The translations under genes and the position numbers were made by a program. 64,000 nucleotides of DNA from Massariosphaeria phaeospora (lineage: Eukaryota; Ascomycota; Dothideomycetes; Pleosporales), in NCBI GenBank assembly GCA_011032825.1, contig JAADJZ010000006.1, forward strand, positions 1,860,001-1,924,000. The letters run 5' to 3'. Below, one piece after another: positions 12,042 to 24,568 of this stretch (position 1 is its first letter; every line of letters begins with the position of its first letter). Below the pieces are notes generated by a model, which had not been told where the DNA came from, did no database searches, and saw nothing but the letters and a program-made list of their open reading frames with translations.

Positions 12042-13743
12042 ATGATCCTGCCTCGCAGTTTCTACAATGCCTCGCCCCCAGAGCGTCGCACCCGCATCTC
12101 GAACAACCCCACGCTGCTTTACAGTTGGTGGTGCACCATCTTTTCCCTGGTTATCATCGGGTTCCGCCTCTCTGGCCGCTACGTCAGGAACGAGCGTCTC
12201 TTCCGCGAGGACAAGATCATGGCCCTCAGCATCATTCCACTGTTGGCACGAATGGGACTCGTGCATTTCGTTCTCAAGTACGGCACCAACGATGTCGACA
12301 CCGACGGACTGTTCGACCAGGACAAGATCCGCCGCCGCGAGATTGGCTCCCAATTGGTTCTCGCAGCCAGAATCTTCTATGCGCTCTTGTAAATGCTCCC
12401 ATTCTGTTTGCATTTGCGATTGTCGGCTGACCGAATCTAGCATTTGGATGGCCAAATTCACAGTATCTGAATTTCTCAAGCGCATGACAGAGCGCTTTTG
12501 GAAGCGAGGCTACGAGTTCGGCCTTCGAGGCATTCGCATCTTCCTCCTTTGTACCTTCGTCGCCGTCGTCATCGCCACGTTGGCAGAGTGCCAGCCATTC
12601 GAGCACTACTGGCAAGTCATACCGGATCCAGGGCCGCACTGCCGCCAAGGCTACGCCCATCTACTAACCATGGGCACCACGGATATCATTACCGATATTC
12701 TCCTCGTTTTCTTCCCAATTCCGATTATTATCCGCTCGGGTATACCTTTAAAGCGCAAGGTGTCGCTTATTTCTCTCTTCTCCATGTCCATCATCCTCAT
12801 CGCTATCACCGGAGCCCGCATTCCATTAGTTATTGAGAAGCGTGGGCTGCAACAATTCCGGACCGTCTTTGCGTCTTCTGAGATACTTGCTGCCACCATC
12901 GTTTCGAACGCCATCATTCTGGGTTCTTTCCTACGCGATCGTGGTATCAAGAAGGCGAAATTCAAGGTCGGGTCCACATCCGACAGCATGGATCGCAGGT
13001 CGTCGACACGCCGCCCCACCCTTCAGCAGTGGGGAAGTGACGAAGATCTTGCGCGATCTCTAGGCTACCGTACCAAGCCGGAGCTAGCAGAGCCACAGAC
13101 AAACATCGCACGACCAGCACCGATTGCTGATATCGACCTACTATCCCCTCATGGTCCTCCGGCGCCCTTTGTGGGATCTGACTGGCGATTCCCAGAGCGG
13201 CAGCCCCGTATTTCTCGGGACAGCGGAGAATCTGACTCGAGACCAAGGCCTAGTGAAGACCCTATGCCGAGTCCCCGCGGCGGCAGACGTGTCTCGTTCT
13301 TCGATGTCGGCGGTCTATTGGAAGGTGGACAACCGATTAGATCGCACTCCCCAACCGATTCTGTTGTTGCCTACGACTTCGCACCACAGCCGAGAGGAGG
13401 ATCAAGAGCCTCGAACTCACTTATGCCGAATCCTCGAGCGCATCTTCCATCTGCTCGCCGCTCCTCACGTCTTTCACAACAATCTGAAGACTATGAAATG
13501 AGTGTCCGACCAAGTCAAGCGTTGCAAGATCCGGGAGGCTTGCTTTCGGATAGCTATGCACTTACCATCTCTGTTACGCCACCTACATCTCCTCCCGCAT
13601 CGTATTCACAGACGACATTACCTCCTCAGCACTCAGGACAACAATCTCAATCACGGTGCACCACCACCGAGACCAGCCCTAGAAGCCTCCCTTCAATACA
13701 AGACGCAGGCGGTCTCCTGTCTTCTCCAGAATTTCCTACTTGA
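12042..13743 (+). CDS. Fungal rhodopsin-domain (PTH11/SAT4-like) integral membrane protein
   Basis: Exons 12042-12388 and 12441-13743 (52-bp intron, gtaaat...atctag), 549 residues. The N-terminal half is a multi-helix membrane domain of about seven segments (for example WWCTIFSLVIIGFRL, IRIFLLCTFVAVVIATLAEC, TTDIITDILLVFFPIPIII, VSLISLFSMSIILIAITGA, EILAATIVSNAIILGSF). The family hallmarks are the loop CQPFEHYW..PGPHCRQGYAHLLTMGTTDIITD and the following basic helix end. The C-terminal half (about residues 310-549) is a long, Ser/Pro/Arg-rich cytosolic tail with no clear domain. Relatives are non-retinal fungal membrane proteins of unknown ligand, often grouped with PTH11-type receptors; a receptor role is inference. 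No CFEM cysteine domain precedes the helices. Confidence 0.87.
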
Positions 13744-14279
13744 TACCCATCACCCGCATCAGGGTTTTTCTTTCTGCATTTTTCTGTCTTTGTTTTTGTT
13801 ATAATGGTGCGAGATATCCCAGCCATCGGCGTCTATAGTTTTACGATTTATGTGTCATGAGGATCTCTAATGCATGAGCAACTTCACGCTCACACGTGTG
13901 GTATAATGCAATTTAGTAGTAAGGGTATATAGTCTCAGAGATCTAGATTGGCTGGTATCGATCGACGTCCGTGCCGTTGGCTGTGCATGGCGTAGGTCAA
14001 GCCGGTAGATGGACCATACATATTAAAAACTAAACATACCCAACACCGGCTCTTTTTGGGAACAAGCTCTCGGGACGTTTTAATGAAATCGTGCAGCAAG
14101 GAACCTTGAAAGGGTCCGCGCCCTACAGATCTCTCCGACGTTTAATCAAGTTCAATGCAGGAACCTGGTGAAGATCGCGGGTCTTGGCCAATTAAATATC
14201 TTGGCACTGTGCTAACACTCGAGCTCCGGAACACACTACAACAATCATACACAGTGCACACACAGCATCGCTTACAAAT
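13744..14279. other. Intergenic region between rhodopsin-domain and JmjC genes
   Basis: Tandem (+/+) genes. It holds the 3' UTR of the first gene and the promoter of the second. No gene or repeat seen. Confidence 0.55.
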
Positions 14280-15849
14280 ATGGCAACCAATGATGCTCAA
14301 TCGCTCAAAGAGATCACCGAACTAACACATAGCGCACTGATTATCGAGCAGGACGACAAAATCCGCGAATGTGGCCGCACGACGCTCACCCTCTTACCTT
14401 GCGATCCAGACCTCTGCCTCAGATTGGCGCATGCGCACCTATACGACGTACCGTTCAAGAAAGTAAATATGCGCTGGCTTCGTCTGTATACCGATGCGGC
14501 GATTCGAAGAGCGCTGGGTGTGTTGCAGGATTGTCGGAGGGAAGGAGATTGGGTCACGGAGATCGTGAAAATACTGGATATGGCTCTCATCTTGACCGGC
14601 GCGCCGCGGAGAGAAGAGCTGATTGAGTTGTGGTTCTCTGCGTTGGAGGATTGTGTGGATGGGATGGAGCACGCTCGAGATGATCTATCTGAAAGCCCAT
14701 CGAAGCGGCGGAAGCTTGACACAGAACCCAACTCAAGCAAGATTCCGGAAGAGTTCCCGTCAGGCATCGAGATTTCGCCAACTTTACGCTTTTCGATACC
14801 CCGCAAAGCTCATCTTAGTCTGGAAGCATTCCAGTCGCGGATCTCGAATCCAGAAACCCAGATTCCGGTCATCATCACGGGTGCGATCGATCACTGGCCC
14901 GCATTAGACGGAAGGCCGTGGAACAAGCCTTCGTATCTTCTATCACATACACTAGGTGAGTTTCGGGATTAGCGCTTCTTGCACACGGTTGGACCAATAT
15001 CATATTGATACTTTTAGGCGGTCGGAGACTGGTTCCTGTTGAACTCGGTCGCAGCTACACAGACCAAGGATGGGGCCAGAAAATCCTGAGTTTTGGCGAG
15101 TTCATGGATGATTACATGTTCGGGGGAACTAGGGAAGCACAAGGTGCGTAGGATCAAAGTGCTCCTCCGCACGGCATCGCAGCGAACCGAACGGTAACGG
15201 ACTTTGATATGTTCTAGGTACTAACAGATATCAAGTAGATGTTTCCTCTTCCTCAACCTCCTCCGAACCCCCAAAGACAGGCTACCTAGCCCAGCACGAC
15301 CTCTTCGCGCAAATCCCCTCTCTCCGCGCCGACATCGCCATACCCGACTACTGCTACAGCGAACCGCCACCAACTACATCCCTCTCTCACATCAAACCCT
15401 TCTCGAAACTCGAGGAGCCTTTACTCAACGCCTGGTTCGGCCCCACGGGCACCATCTCCCCCCTCCACACCGACCCCTACCACAACATTCTCGCGCAAGT
15501 CGTTGGCTCAAAATACATACGTCTCTATGCACCCGACCAGACAGAGAGCTTGTACCCGAAAGGCAAGGACGAAAATGGCATTGATATGAGCAATACGTCG
15601 GAGGTGGATCTGGACGAGGCGTTTGCAATCTGGCCGGAGTTGTCGCCTTTTGCGAGGCGTGCTGTTCCCAAAGATTGCGTCGGGGAGAAAGATAGTACCG
15701 CGTTCGAGGACACATTTCCGCGTTTCAGAGACGCGGCGTATGTAGAATGTGTTCTCGGGCCGGGCGATTGCTTGTATATACCCAAGGGCTGGTGGCACTA
15801 TGTGCAGAGCCTCACGCCGAGCTTTAGTGTGAGCTTTTGGTTCAACTAG
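14280..15849 (+). CDS. JmjC-domain dioxygenase, KDM8/JMJD5-like
   Basis: Exons 14280-14955, 15018-15143 and 15239-15849; 470 residues. The first two thirds hold an alpha-helical N-terminal region, as in KDM8 relatives, with a basic patch SKRRKLD. The JmjC fold starts near residue 190 (PVIITGAIDHWPA), then GYLAQHDLF and LNAWFGPTGTISPLHTDPYHN. The Fe(II)-binding triad is visible: His344 and Asp346 in LHTDP (codons 15466 and 15472) and His454 in KGWWHYVQSL (codon 15796). KYIRLYAP supplies the expected lysine near the 2-oxoglutarate site. A catalytically competent 2-oxoglutarate/Fe(II) hydroxylase or demethylase is expected; the substrate is unknown. Intron 2 has a perfect tactaac branch point just before the chosen acceptor (aagtag, ends 15238). 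An upstream acceptor at ttctag would add a few in-frame residues. Confidence 0.9.
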
Positions 15850-16295
15850 CTAGCTGGCAGGATATCAATCTAGGTATGGTGGTGAATCCACGATCTCGCA
15901 TGCTGTGCGGGGAGTGCACGGCTAGGCGGCGGGACGTTGCCTTACGCACTATTTCTTCTGGTGGACCCAAAGCTACGTCAAATAGACCTTTCTTGGAGGA
16001 TGATTCCCTTTTGTAAGAGTGGCCCCGGGGAGGATGGTATCACGTGATACACCTAACCCAATGTAGACTAGCTGCTGATCCTTGCCGCCTAGGGTTCCTC
16101 TGTTTAGTTTCTTACAATCAACTCAGTCCTCGTCTACTTCACTACCCTAATACCTTTGCTCCTAACCTGAACAGCCTCAAATTACTACCCCTGTGAGCGT
16201 GCCCCGGTGGCAGTGCGGCGAGGCCGGTCAAATCAGTTGAGGTGCACCCATCCTTCCAAGTTCGCAAGACTGGGTTATTTACATCTTTATCAGCC
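15850..16295. other. Intergenic region between JmjC and DUF4246 genes
   Basis: About 450 bp between tandem (+) genes; 3' UTR plus promoter. Nothing else recognisable. Confidence 0.5.
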
Positions 16296-18594
16296 ATGCA
16301 CAGATATCCTGGCCTTGACCTCCCATTACGGTACAATGGAAACCCAGTCGCTGATTTCTACCCCATCGGAGTTCACAGGGACTGTGAGAGTGCTACGTCC
16401 GATCTCCTTCCAGTTCGCGAGGTCGCGATGATGAACGTCATGGAAAAGCTCACAGACAAAGACAACTGGCATGAAAAGGTTTTTGATGATTTGGTTGTTT
16501 CCAAGTGGCGCGAGGAAGCTCTTGAAATACCGGATAGAAATCTCTGGGACCTGGCGACGAGTGGAAAGCAGCAGCTTAACAATGTTTATGACAGCTTTAC
16601 AGTGCAGCCTCACTATGGTACGGAGCGTGTTGCACCACCCAAGGCCATACTTACTGAGAAAGTCTTTGATCACGTAAGTAATCCGTTGTCCAAATGGACT
16701 CGTACTAATCTTTAACTCGAGTGCATCGGTGAGCTTCGAAGCAAGGCTCTCTATTACAAGAAAAGCAATATCATCCCCACGCTTGATGCTTGCGTAAGCA
16801 TAGCGAAGTCCGACACATTAGTCGCGCCGAGCTTGCACCAGCAACTTCGTAATGCCTTCGCCGTACTCCAGGACGACCAGATGGCATCTCCCGATTGGCA
16901 TCCCCATACCAACAATATGACTCAAGACCTAGTGCACCCGTCCCTGTATCCACTAGTGTATGGCCGCAGCAAAGTTCTACAAACGAGTTCGGTAGGGACT
17001 CGGGATGCCATCAACAGATGGTCCGGTAAAGGCTATGTGCTCAAACACTCCAGTGCGTACCCACACTACCATGAGAACGTTCCTCAACGGCGGTGCTATG
17101 TGCCAAACGACTACTGGTCTGAAACCTACCAATGGCTACCCGCGAATGTGGCATTCCAGGATGACGGCTCAGTGAAATTCACTAGCTACGTCAACAACCT
17201 TCATCCGGTCAAATATCCGGCTATCTATCAGGCCATCGAGAAATTGATTGCAACCGCTCTCCCAGCTTGGGATCAATGTCTTGTACTGAACACTGGCTCG
17301 CATCCAATCGTCCAAGTGGGAGCAGGCCGCATGGATTCTCGATTCTCAGCGTCCATGCCCGAGAACGTGAAGTAAGCCTTCTTTCACCAGAATGGCACTC
17401 GTCACGTAGCAAATGTTAACAGTAACAATAGCGAGGATAATTTGAGGCTCTGGGATCCCTCAAATCCGCAAGAAGTTGCTCATGCGGTTGTCGACTGGGA
17501 GCAGTTGAGAAAAGATCATGTTTTTTTTCACGAACCGGAATGGGATGATGAGACTGAAAGCAAATGGAGGCTGTTACGAACACCAATAATTCCGGAACCT
17601 GCCGCTGAAAGTATCGAGTACTCTCCCAGCCAAATGCGTCTCGCCGACAGATTCCGCGAGTCCGGTTTACAAGTCATTGTCAAGATGGCTTCGATAGAGT
17701 TGAGTCCCGAGAAGCCCGATTTTCCTGCTGGAGAGTGGCACGTAAGATTAACCTCTAGTTCTATGCTCTCTGCTATATATATCGTACTAAACACCAATCA
17801 GATCGACGGGCAGATGAACGAACATATCTGCGCCACTGCACTCTACTACGTCGACAGCGAGAACATCACACCCAGCGCCCTTTCCTTCCGCATGCACACT
17901 CGCTCAGAAATCGACCGCAAAGCCAGAATTGCTGTGGCTCAGGACACATACAAGTGGACAGAGCGCATCACTGGCACGACGCTCGGAATCGACAATTCTC
18001 CGAGCCTGCAGAACTACGGCAGCATAGAAACACGGGAAGGGCGGCTGCTTGCGTTTCCAAATGTTTTGTGAGTAAGCTCTAGGTAACGGACTTTTCACAG
18101 TGTGACTGACTGGGCTAAAAAGCCAACATCAGGTCTCATCTTTCGAGCTGGCCGATCCCACGCAACCAGGCCACCGCCGCTTCATTGCGCTCTGGCTCGT
18201 CGATCCGAATTTCCGCACCCTCTCCACCGCCGACGTTCCTCCCCAACAGCACGACTGGTGGGCAGAAGCAACGCTCGGTTACACCCCAGCGATGCGCGCG
18301 GAAGCCGTCTCCAAGCTCCCGCCGGATGTCCTCTCCTTGATTGACGAAAACAGCGCATATACTTCCACTTCCAGCACGACACTCGCGCCAGGAGTGCCGG
18401 ACAAGCTACCCGCTGAACTCGTGGAAATGGTAAGGCAATCCTTTGTCGAAGATGCGCGTGTGTCGATGATGAGCAAACAAGAAGCCGATGCCCATCGCCT
18501 GAAACTCATCGACGAGATGGGCAGGTTCGTCAGCACCTCGGAGGAGCGCTGGGAAGCGACTAGCTACAGCCACTATGAACCTTTTTTCCCTTGA
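16296..18594 (+). CDS. DUF4246-family fungal protein
   Basis: Five exons: 16296-16673, 16722-17371, 17423-17741, 17802-18067, 18123-18594; 694 residues, all junctions in frame. The start MHRYPGLDLPLRYNG matches the usual N-terminus of this fungal family. Conserved landmarks are VHPSLYPLVYGRSKVL, NVAFQDDGSVKFTSYVNNLHP, WHIDGQMNEHICATALYYVD (split by intron 4) and QVSSFELADPTQPGHRRFIALWLVDP near the end. The H-x-D-like WHIDGQMNEHI and the distal GHRRFIALWLVDP arrangement resemble a 2-oxoglutarate/Fe(II) dioxygenase core; that is my inference from the motif spacing, and the family is formally of unknown function. Cytosolic or nuclear by default, with no signal peptide or helix. Typical full length for the family, and no damage seen. 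Confidence 0.88.
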
Positions 18595-19880
18595 TGCTAG
18601 GGGAATTGCTTTAGCTAGTCTATTGTAGAGTACTAAATTTACGTACAATAGCGTACCAAGTACCTAATAATCGATTAGTTCCCTACTCCCACATCTAAAC
18701 TGCCTTATTTGCGTCACTGCCTGCCTGCCTACCTACCGCTTATTGTGAGATGCTTTACTATTGTGAGATGCCTTATTTCCGTGAAATACCTTGTTGTTGT
18801 TGTAAGATACTTTATTATTATTATAAGATGCCTAATATTTACGTATACTGCATTAGTAACTACTTACTAAGAGAGAGCTTTGCTGAAATAGACAGAGAGA
18901 GCTCTACTATAACAGTAGAGAGAGAAAAAGAAAAAGAAAAAGAGAAGAGACACGAAGACAAAAATGCATAAGCGTTTGTCATATCAATCAATGCAAGTAT
19001 AGAGATGTAGCGTGTAACTATTTCACATCTATATAGAGACATCGATCTAGCGTATTCTTGTAGTATATACAAAGCGTTTTACGAAGAGACTGCGAAGAGA
19101 CTGCGAAAGAAATAGCATGAGAATAGTAAGGAGCACAGTCTCTTACTATCTATCTAACTATCTATCTAGCTATCTACCTTCTTACCTCCTCTTCGATATT
19201 GCCTAGCTACAAGTCCAAAAAGAAGAGCCTCGCAGTATTCTCGACACAGCTACTGCGAGCTACTAGACGCTTCGATAACCTTTGCACAAGGTAGCTAACT
19301 ACTATACAAGCACAGGAAATCGCGTAGAAATTGTCCAATGGACTAAAACTACACTACCTACTACTAGCACATATATATGTAAGAAACAAGTAACTAGTAG
19401 GTATGTATAGTTCAACTAAGATAACGAGTAAATATAAACTAGTTATCTGTTATTCAATTACTTCATGTCTATATCGCGTTTTCAATTAGTGGAACCAGTT
19501 CAGTTCGGTTTCAGTTTCGCTCCGCCAACTAAACTATCCAGATAGACTACTAAAAGAGTCTTTGCAAAAAAAAATAAAAAAATAGGTATCTGGCCATCCG
19601 TTTGCAGCAACCAAAAACAAAAGAGCAAAAGCCACACGCTCTATATGGTTATCTAGCGCCACTGCACCCTCCCCCATGTTTATGCTCATGGTCCCCAAGT
19701 ATCTCTTATCATACACACAGATTCATGTTGGAAGTTCTTCGCCCAACGATTCCCAGAGCCATGTCGATCGCCACGCCACCACCATCGGAAGTCGCCGACG
19801 TCCGCTCATCCTAGCCCCCATCGTCCTCGACATGTACGTACACCCCACAATCTCGCCCTCGTAAAGTAAAAAAGAACCAT
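18595..19880. other. AT-rich, repeat-like gene-free island
   Basis: Base composition falls sharply relative to the flanking genes. Contains a degenerate tandem motif around tgtgagatgccttatt (about 18735-18840), a purine run gagagaaaaagaaaaag (18911-18945), a ctat-rich stretch (19145-19185), and traces of former coding sequence (about 19200-19320: Lys-rich then TAG/TAA-broken). Most likely a decayed mobile element; no family can be named. Confidence 0.45.
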
Positions 19881-22800
19881 CTACACCGCGCCCCCACTGC
19901 CGCCGGGCCCAAAGAAGAAGCCGTCGAACAAATCGAACCCATTCCCCTCGCTCCAATCATGAGTGCCGTCGCCGAAGCCCATGCCAAAGCCGAGGTCCTG
20001 CAGTCCGCCTGCGGCGTCGCTAGTCGTATTCAGATTTGTGTTGTTGCCCTGGACAGGGAACGAGTCTAAGAAATCGAGGTCTGAGAAGCCGAGGTCGGGG
20101 TACTGGGACGTGATGTTCTGGGCGAAGGCGTTGTAGGGGAGTTGGTTGGAGATCTGGTAAGGGGAGGGTAGGGGTGGTTGGGAGAGGGATGGGGATAGGG
20201 TTGGTGCTGCTGTGGGAGATTGGAAGCCTCGTTGCAGCTGTTGTTGCTGAGCAAGCGAAGAGTTGTTTTGCGGGTGTCTGAGACTCGGGTCGAAGCCGAA
20301 AGTTTGCTGGGGGGTACGGAGCTGTGGGGCGATTTTCAGGTCTGTCTGGAAGCTGTGGATTTGGCGTGGCTCTTGCTTGATTGGTGGAGGAGGAGGCCGC
20401 ATGCTGTTGACCTGGTTTGATATGCGACTGAAGGAGCGTTTGTCGGTTTCGTCTTCGGGGAACAAATCCCTCAGATTCATGTCGAACCGTGGAACGGGAC
20501 GTTTGTTCTGCTGAAGCATGTTGCTGGGAGAAAACCCTGTCATATCGGTGTCCGACTTGACATCAGGATCTGATGCCGAACTGTATGTGGTACTAGCGGA
20601 GAGGGAGGTTTGCTGTGGGGCATTCGTTTGCTGGGTACGAAGGGCCTGGGGTCCGAAGCCTGTCGTTGACATGCACATCTGTATGGTAGCCTTGCTCATG
20701 CGGTCAAACGCATCTCGACATGCTTCGGCAGGGGGGCATTTCTCAATCAAATCGCCGAGGACGGATGTTGCGGCCAGTACGGTGAAGTCGACGTCGTCGA
20801 GTGACTAAAAATCTAGAGTCAAAATCGTCTGTACACAAGCGGAGTAAGAACAATAGAGATGTGGTAGCTTACCAGCATACTGCGTACTGTTGGAGAATGC
20901 CACACAGCATATAGGAACGAAATGCCTGGTCAAGTTAGTTAGGCGTTGTTGAATTAGACCACAATACTGACCAGCCATGAACAGATGATGTGTGGCTAGG
21001 AAGGTATAGTTCACTAGCATTACTCGGTGTAATTGCCGGTACAGCTTGAGAACCTTCTGACCAGCCTCGGCGACTTTCAGGAAAACTAGCTCTTCGTCTT
21101 CCCTTTCCTCAATGTTCACCATAGATGGGCTACCGACGTTGCTGTCAGTGTTCCCGAGCTCCTCGGCTAAACCAGGCGGCACAACGAGGCTCTGGCGATA
21201 TAACATAATAATAGCTTGCCAGTAGTTGAGCTCTAAAAAGAGTGGCGAGAACTGCACGCCTGCGTCTAGTTGGGTGGGGGCAGAGTCTTTCCATTCCAAC
21301 AGGCGTCTATCGATGTCAGCCCGCCATGCGCGAAACGAGTCGAAGTTGGCCAGGAATGGCGACGGGAGCTTTGTGTGCATGAAATCATTGCCCTGATTGG
21401 CGCCGCTCGCCCTTGCTTGTTGAGCCTGCCGCTGTTGCAAGACTTGAAGAATTTCCGACTGTAACAGTCGCAACCGGAAATAATGATGGGCTACTAGCTT
21501 GTATGTAGGTTTCTCCTGGTGATCCGGTGGCTCAAGGAAACCTTCTTTTGTAATGAAGCGATCGTCCAGTATGGAAGGAAATTCAGTCGTGACAACCTGA
21601 TCGGTGATACCAAAAGGTCGTCCTACACAGGTGCTAACGAGTCTGTCTAGTGAGTATACACACCACCAAAGTCGCCGGCGCAGATCTCGGACCCACTCTC
21701 TTCGGCCTCTCTCTTTTGCATCGATTCTGGCACTATTATTGGAACTCGAAATTTCCTCTACTGTCTGTGCTGAGTTTCCCGGATTCTGGTCCTCCGACCC
21801 CGAGCTATCTATTCCTACACCGTCTTCATAATGTAACCCCAGGTCGACACCCAGCCGGACAGCGACGCCTACAATGTACCACAAGCCAGGCGCAACGGGC
21901 CTCAACAACGCGAACCCTGCGAGAAGCAGGACGGCTTGAAGCTCTTCTAGACCAGCACCAAAACCGTCGGGGCGGTCTGCAGCGGGAGTGGAACCGAGAA
22001 AATTTTCAAGATGGATAATTGCCGATGCGTGATACTCTTCGGGTTGGTGCTGCTGACCTGTAAGTCGCCGTTTCTTGTTGCTAGGAGGAGACGACCTGGA
22101 TCTGCTCGGAGAGCTGGGGTTATCCGATGTCGGCGAGTCGTCGGAGTCTGAGCTCCCCATGATTATTCCGGCACCAATAGCAAAGACAATATTCAGCATG
22201 TATGACTCTCGTGACGTCCTGTGCCGCGCCCCTGACGCGTATACGCGCTCAAACATGTCCAGGAACTCGCCACGGTGCAGAATCGGGATCTGCGGGTTGG
22301 CATGCTCGAAGTACAGCTCAACAAGACGCGCACCCAGCTCTCGGTCTGGAAATGGCGCTTGGCGAATGGCAGGCTTCGTGTGGAGCCCGAAGAAGCTGTC
22401 TCTCATGGACGCACCGCTGTCTGCGACGTTGCTCGTCAGTGACTTGGCGCCTCGAACGCTGCCTCGCTCGGACGAGGAGCCTGAAACCGAGCTCTTGACC
22501 GCTGCAAACACGACTCTTGCAAAAGATATGCCGGACGTCGATCCCAGGAAGCGCGGGTCGCTGGCACCCTGGACAGAGACCATGCCTATATTCGACACCA
22601 GCTTGGATAGCTTTTCGCGATCATATTTCTCGCTCTCTTCCTTGGCCAGGCTGGCCGGCGGGTTGGGGGCGCCATTGTCGCGGTCCTGCAGCGACTGATC
22701 AGCTGCGGAGACGGGCCTGCTGGCGGCAGAAGCGTTGTCGGACGCAAGACTGGGGTTGAAGTCTTCTGCGGGGGCGAAAGCGATGGCGTTGCTCTGGAGC

Positions 22801-23215
22801 AGGGCTTCCAGGTGAGCCACGCGGGACTCCAGGTAGTAGACATAACTGGGACCCAGTCAGTAGCTGAGGCCAGGCGCTGGCTCTGCGGTGCGCGGCTTCG
22901 TTGATGCCAGCAGCGCCTGAAACGAGTGCGGGCTACACACCTGCGGGGAATCTCCCGTTTGGTGATGGGATCGTATCCGACGCACTTCACGCTCGCCTTA
23001 TCGCACGTCGCGCACGAGGGCAGGCGCTGGTCGCAGCGGTTCTTGCGCAGGCGGCAGCGATTACAGGCGCTCACATTGCGGAACGTCGACGAGGCGGCGG
23101 AGCTGGACGCGGCCGAGGCGGTGGGCGACGCGGGCTTCGCGGGGGCGCTGTCGTGCGGAGGGGCGCCGTCTCGACCGGTCGAGGACTCGTCCAAGGTGCG
23201 CTTAAGGCCGGTCAT
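19881..23215 (-). CDS. Zn(II)2Cys6 transcription factor with fungal-specific TF domain
   Basis: Exons on minus strand: 23215-22941, 22845-20972, 20925-20873, 20804-19881; 1041 residues. The binuclear zinc cluster is complete, C-x2-C-x6-C-x6-C-x2-C-x6-C at residues 51-78, followed by the linker DPITKREIPRS and YVYYLESRVAHLEALLQ, a short coiled-coil dimerisation segment. This linker style is that of the PPR1/UaY group (pyrimidine or purine pathway activators), so a nitrogen-base regulon is a possible but unproven target. The middle homology region follows (FPDRELGARLVELYFEHANPQIPILHRGEF and RRRLWWCVYSLDRLVSTCVGRPFGI). The C-terminus is Gln/Pro/Ser/Phe-rich, typical of activation domains, and ends in Gly-rich sequence. 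Intron 1 falls exactly in the linker. In-frame upstream ATG codons exist, but the clear start is MTGLKRTLDE at 23215. Nuclear. Confidence 0.92.
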
Positions 23216-24568
23216 CGAGGCGCATGGCAGCAGGATGGGGATGACGATGACCGAGGGTGCAGGGCTTGGTGTTTGCGCAACAATTCCAGATGCAGCGGCA
23301 CGCAAGGTGACGAGCGCAGTCTGACAGAGCTTGAGCTTCCCCCGCACGCTCGCGCTCTCCGGGCGGTGGGCGGTCCTGCGGTCTGCGGTCTGCGGTCCCA
23401 ACAGGTAAGCGACGCCGACGGGGGTCGAGGATGCAGCGTGGAGATATGGCGACGCTGGACGGCAGCCGGCGGTGGGCATGCGGTGGCCATGTCCCCCAAA
23501 AGCAACGGCAAACACCAGGGCTGCGAGCGGCGGACGAGGCCAGATCGTGGCTGTCGCGGGCCTCTGTGTCTATCTCTTATCAGCCCGCGATAGGGAGCCA
23601 ACCCCAAGGGCCAACCCCAACCCCTCCCACGGCCACTCTATACGGAGCACGGCAGAACCTCGCCCCGTCCAACGCTGTCTCTGACCGCCCCCTGCTTTCA
23701 TCCCGTCTGTTATCAACTCGAGACGATTACTTGATTGTCTGCTACAAGCCAGCAGGTACTCGTAAGCACCCCGCGGGCGCCTGACGCTGACATGCCCACG
23801 TCGCGCAGGCACAGGCACAGGTGTCAGGCACCGGGCACAGCAAGTGAGGCGGTCTTCCATGAAAGCTTATTGTGCCTCCTCAGTGCTCACTCATGCCCGC
23901 AGCGCCCGCATCTGTGCAGTTATTCATCGCCCTGGCTGGCCCGCCGCACTGCTAACGGGAGCGGGACGGGCCTGACTCGTACCCCCTACCTGTGTGCTGT
24001 GCTGTATCGAGGTCAAATGTACCATATACGCCCTCGCACACCGGTCGGCTGTAATGCATCTTCGACCCCCAAATAACACTCTGCATTTTTGCCTTATTCG
24101 GATGACCTGCGTCTGCCGGCGCATCGTGCATTGTACTAGGCGTACGCTCATCACCCAAGGCCAGCAGGCAACACCGAGTCAGCACAGCCAGCTATACCCA
24201 CGCACAATTGTTTTGTTTCATAACGAGTGCTGAGAATGATGATAAATTGCATGAGCACAACTATTCTAACCTGGCTTCGAGCGAAGCCAGCTGGGTATTA
24301 TTCTTGATAAACGCCGAATAAGCCATACCTTTGACCTGATAACTTTTGCTTGTCCGAGCACCGTCTAACGCATCATGCCCCAGAAAGCCACCCATAACAT
24401 GATATATAATCCTCCATAATAGCGCCTGGCGGTATGCTAGCTCTTACATGCCCATGACGAGCGAACCCTTTCTATAACTCTTTACCCAATTAACTCCGTG
24501 GTTTTTTTCTTTCTTCCCTCGCATCTCACATAAACATGTAAGAGCTGAAATCCTTCGATGCTGTCATC
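23216..24568. other. Intergenic region upstream of the Zn2Cys6 gene
   Basis: 1.35 kb between the transcription-factor start and the MFS transporter stop (both minus strand). GC-rich near the factor, AT-richer toward 24560. Promoter and 3' UTR only; no gene recognised. Confidence 0.5.
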
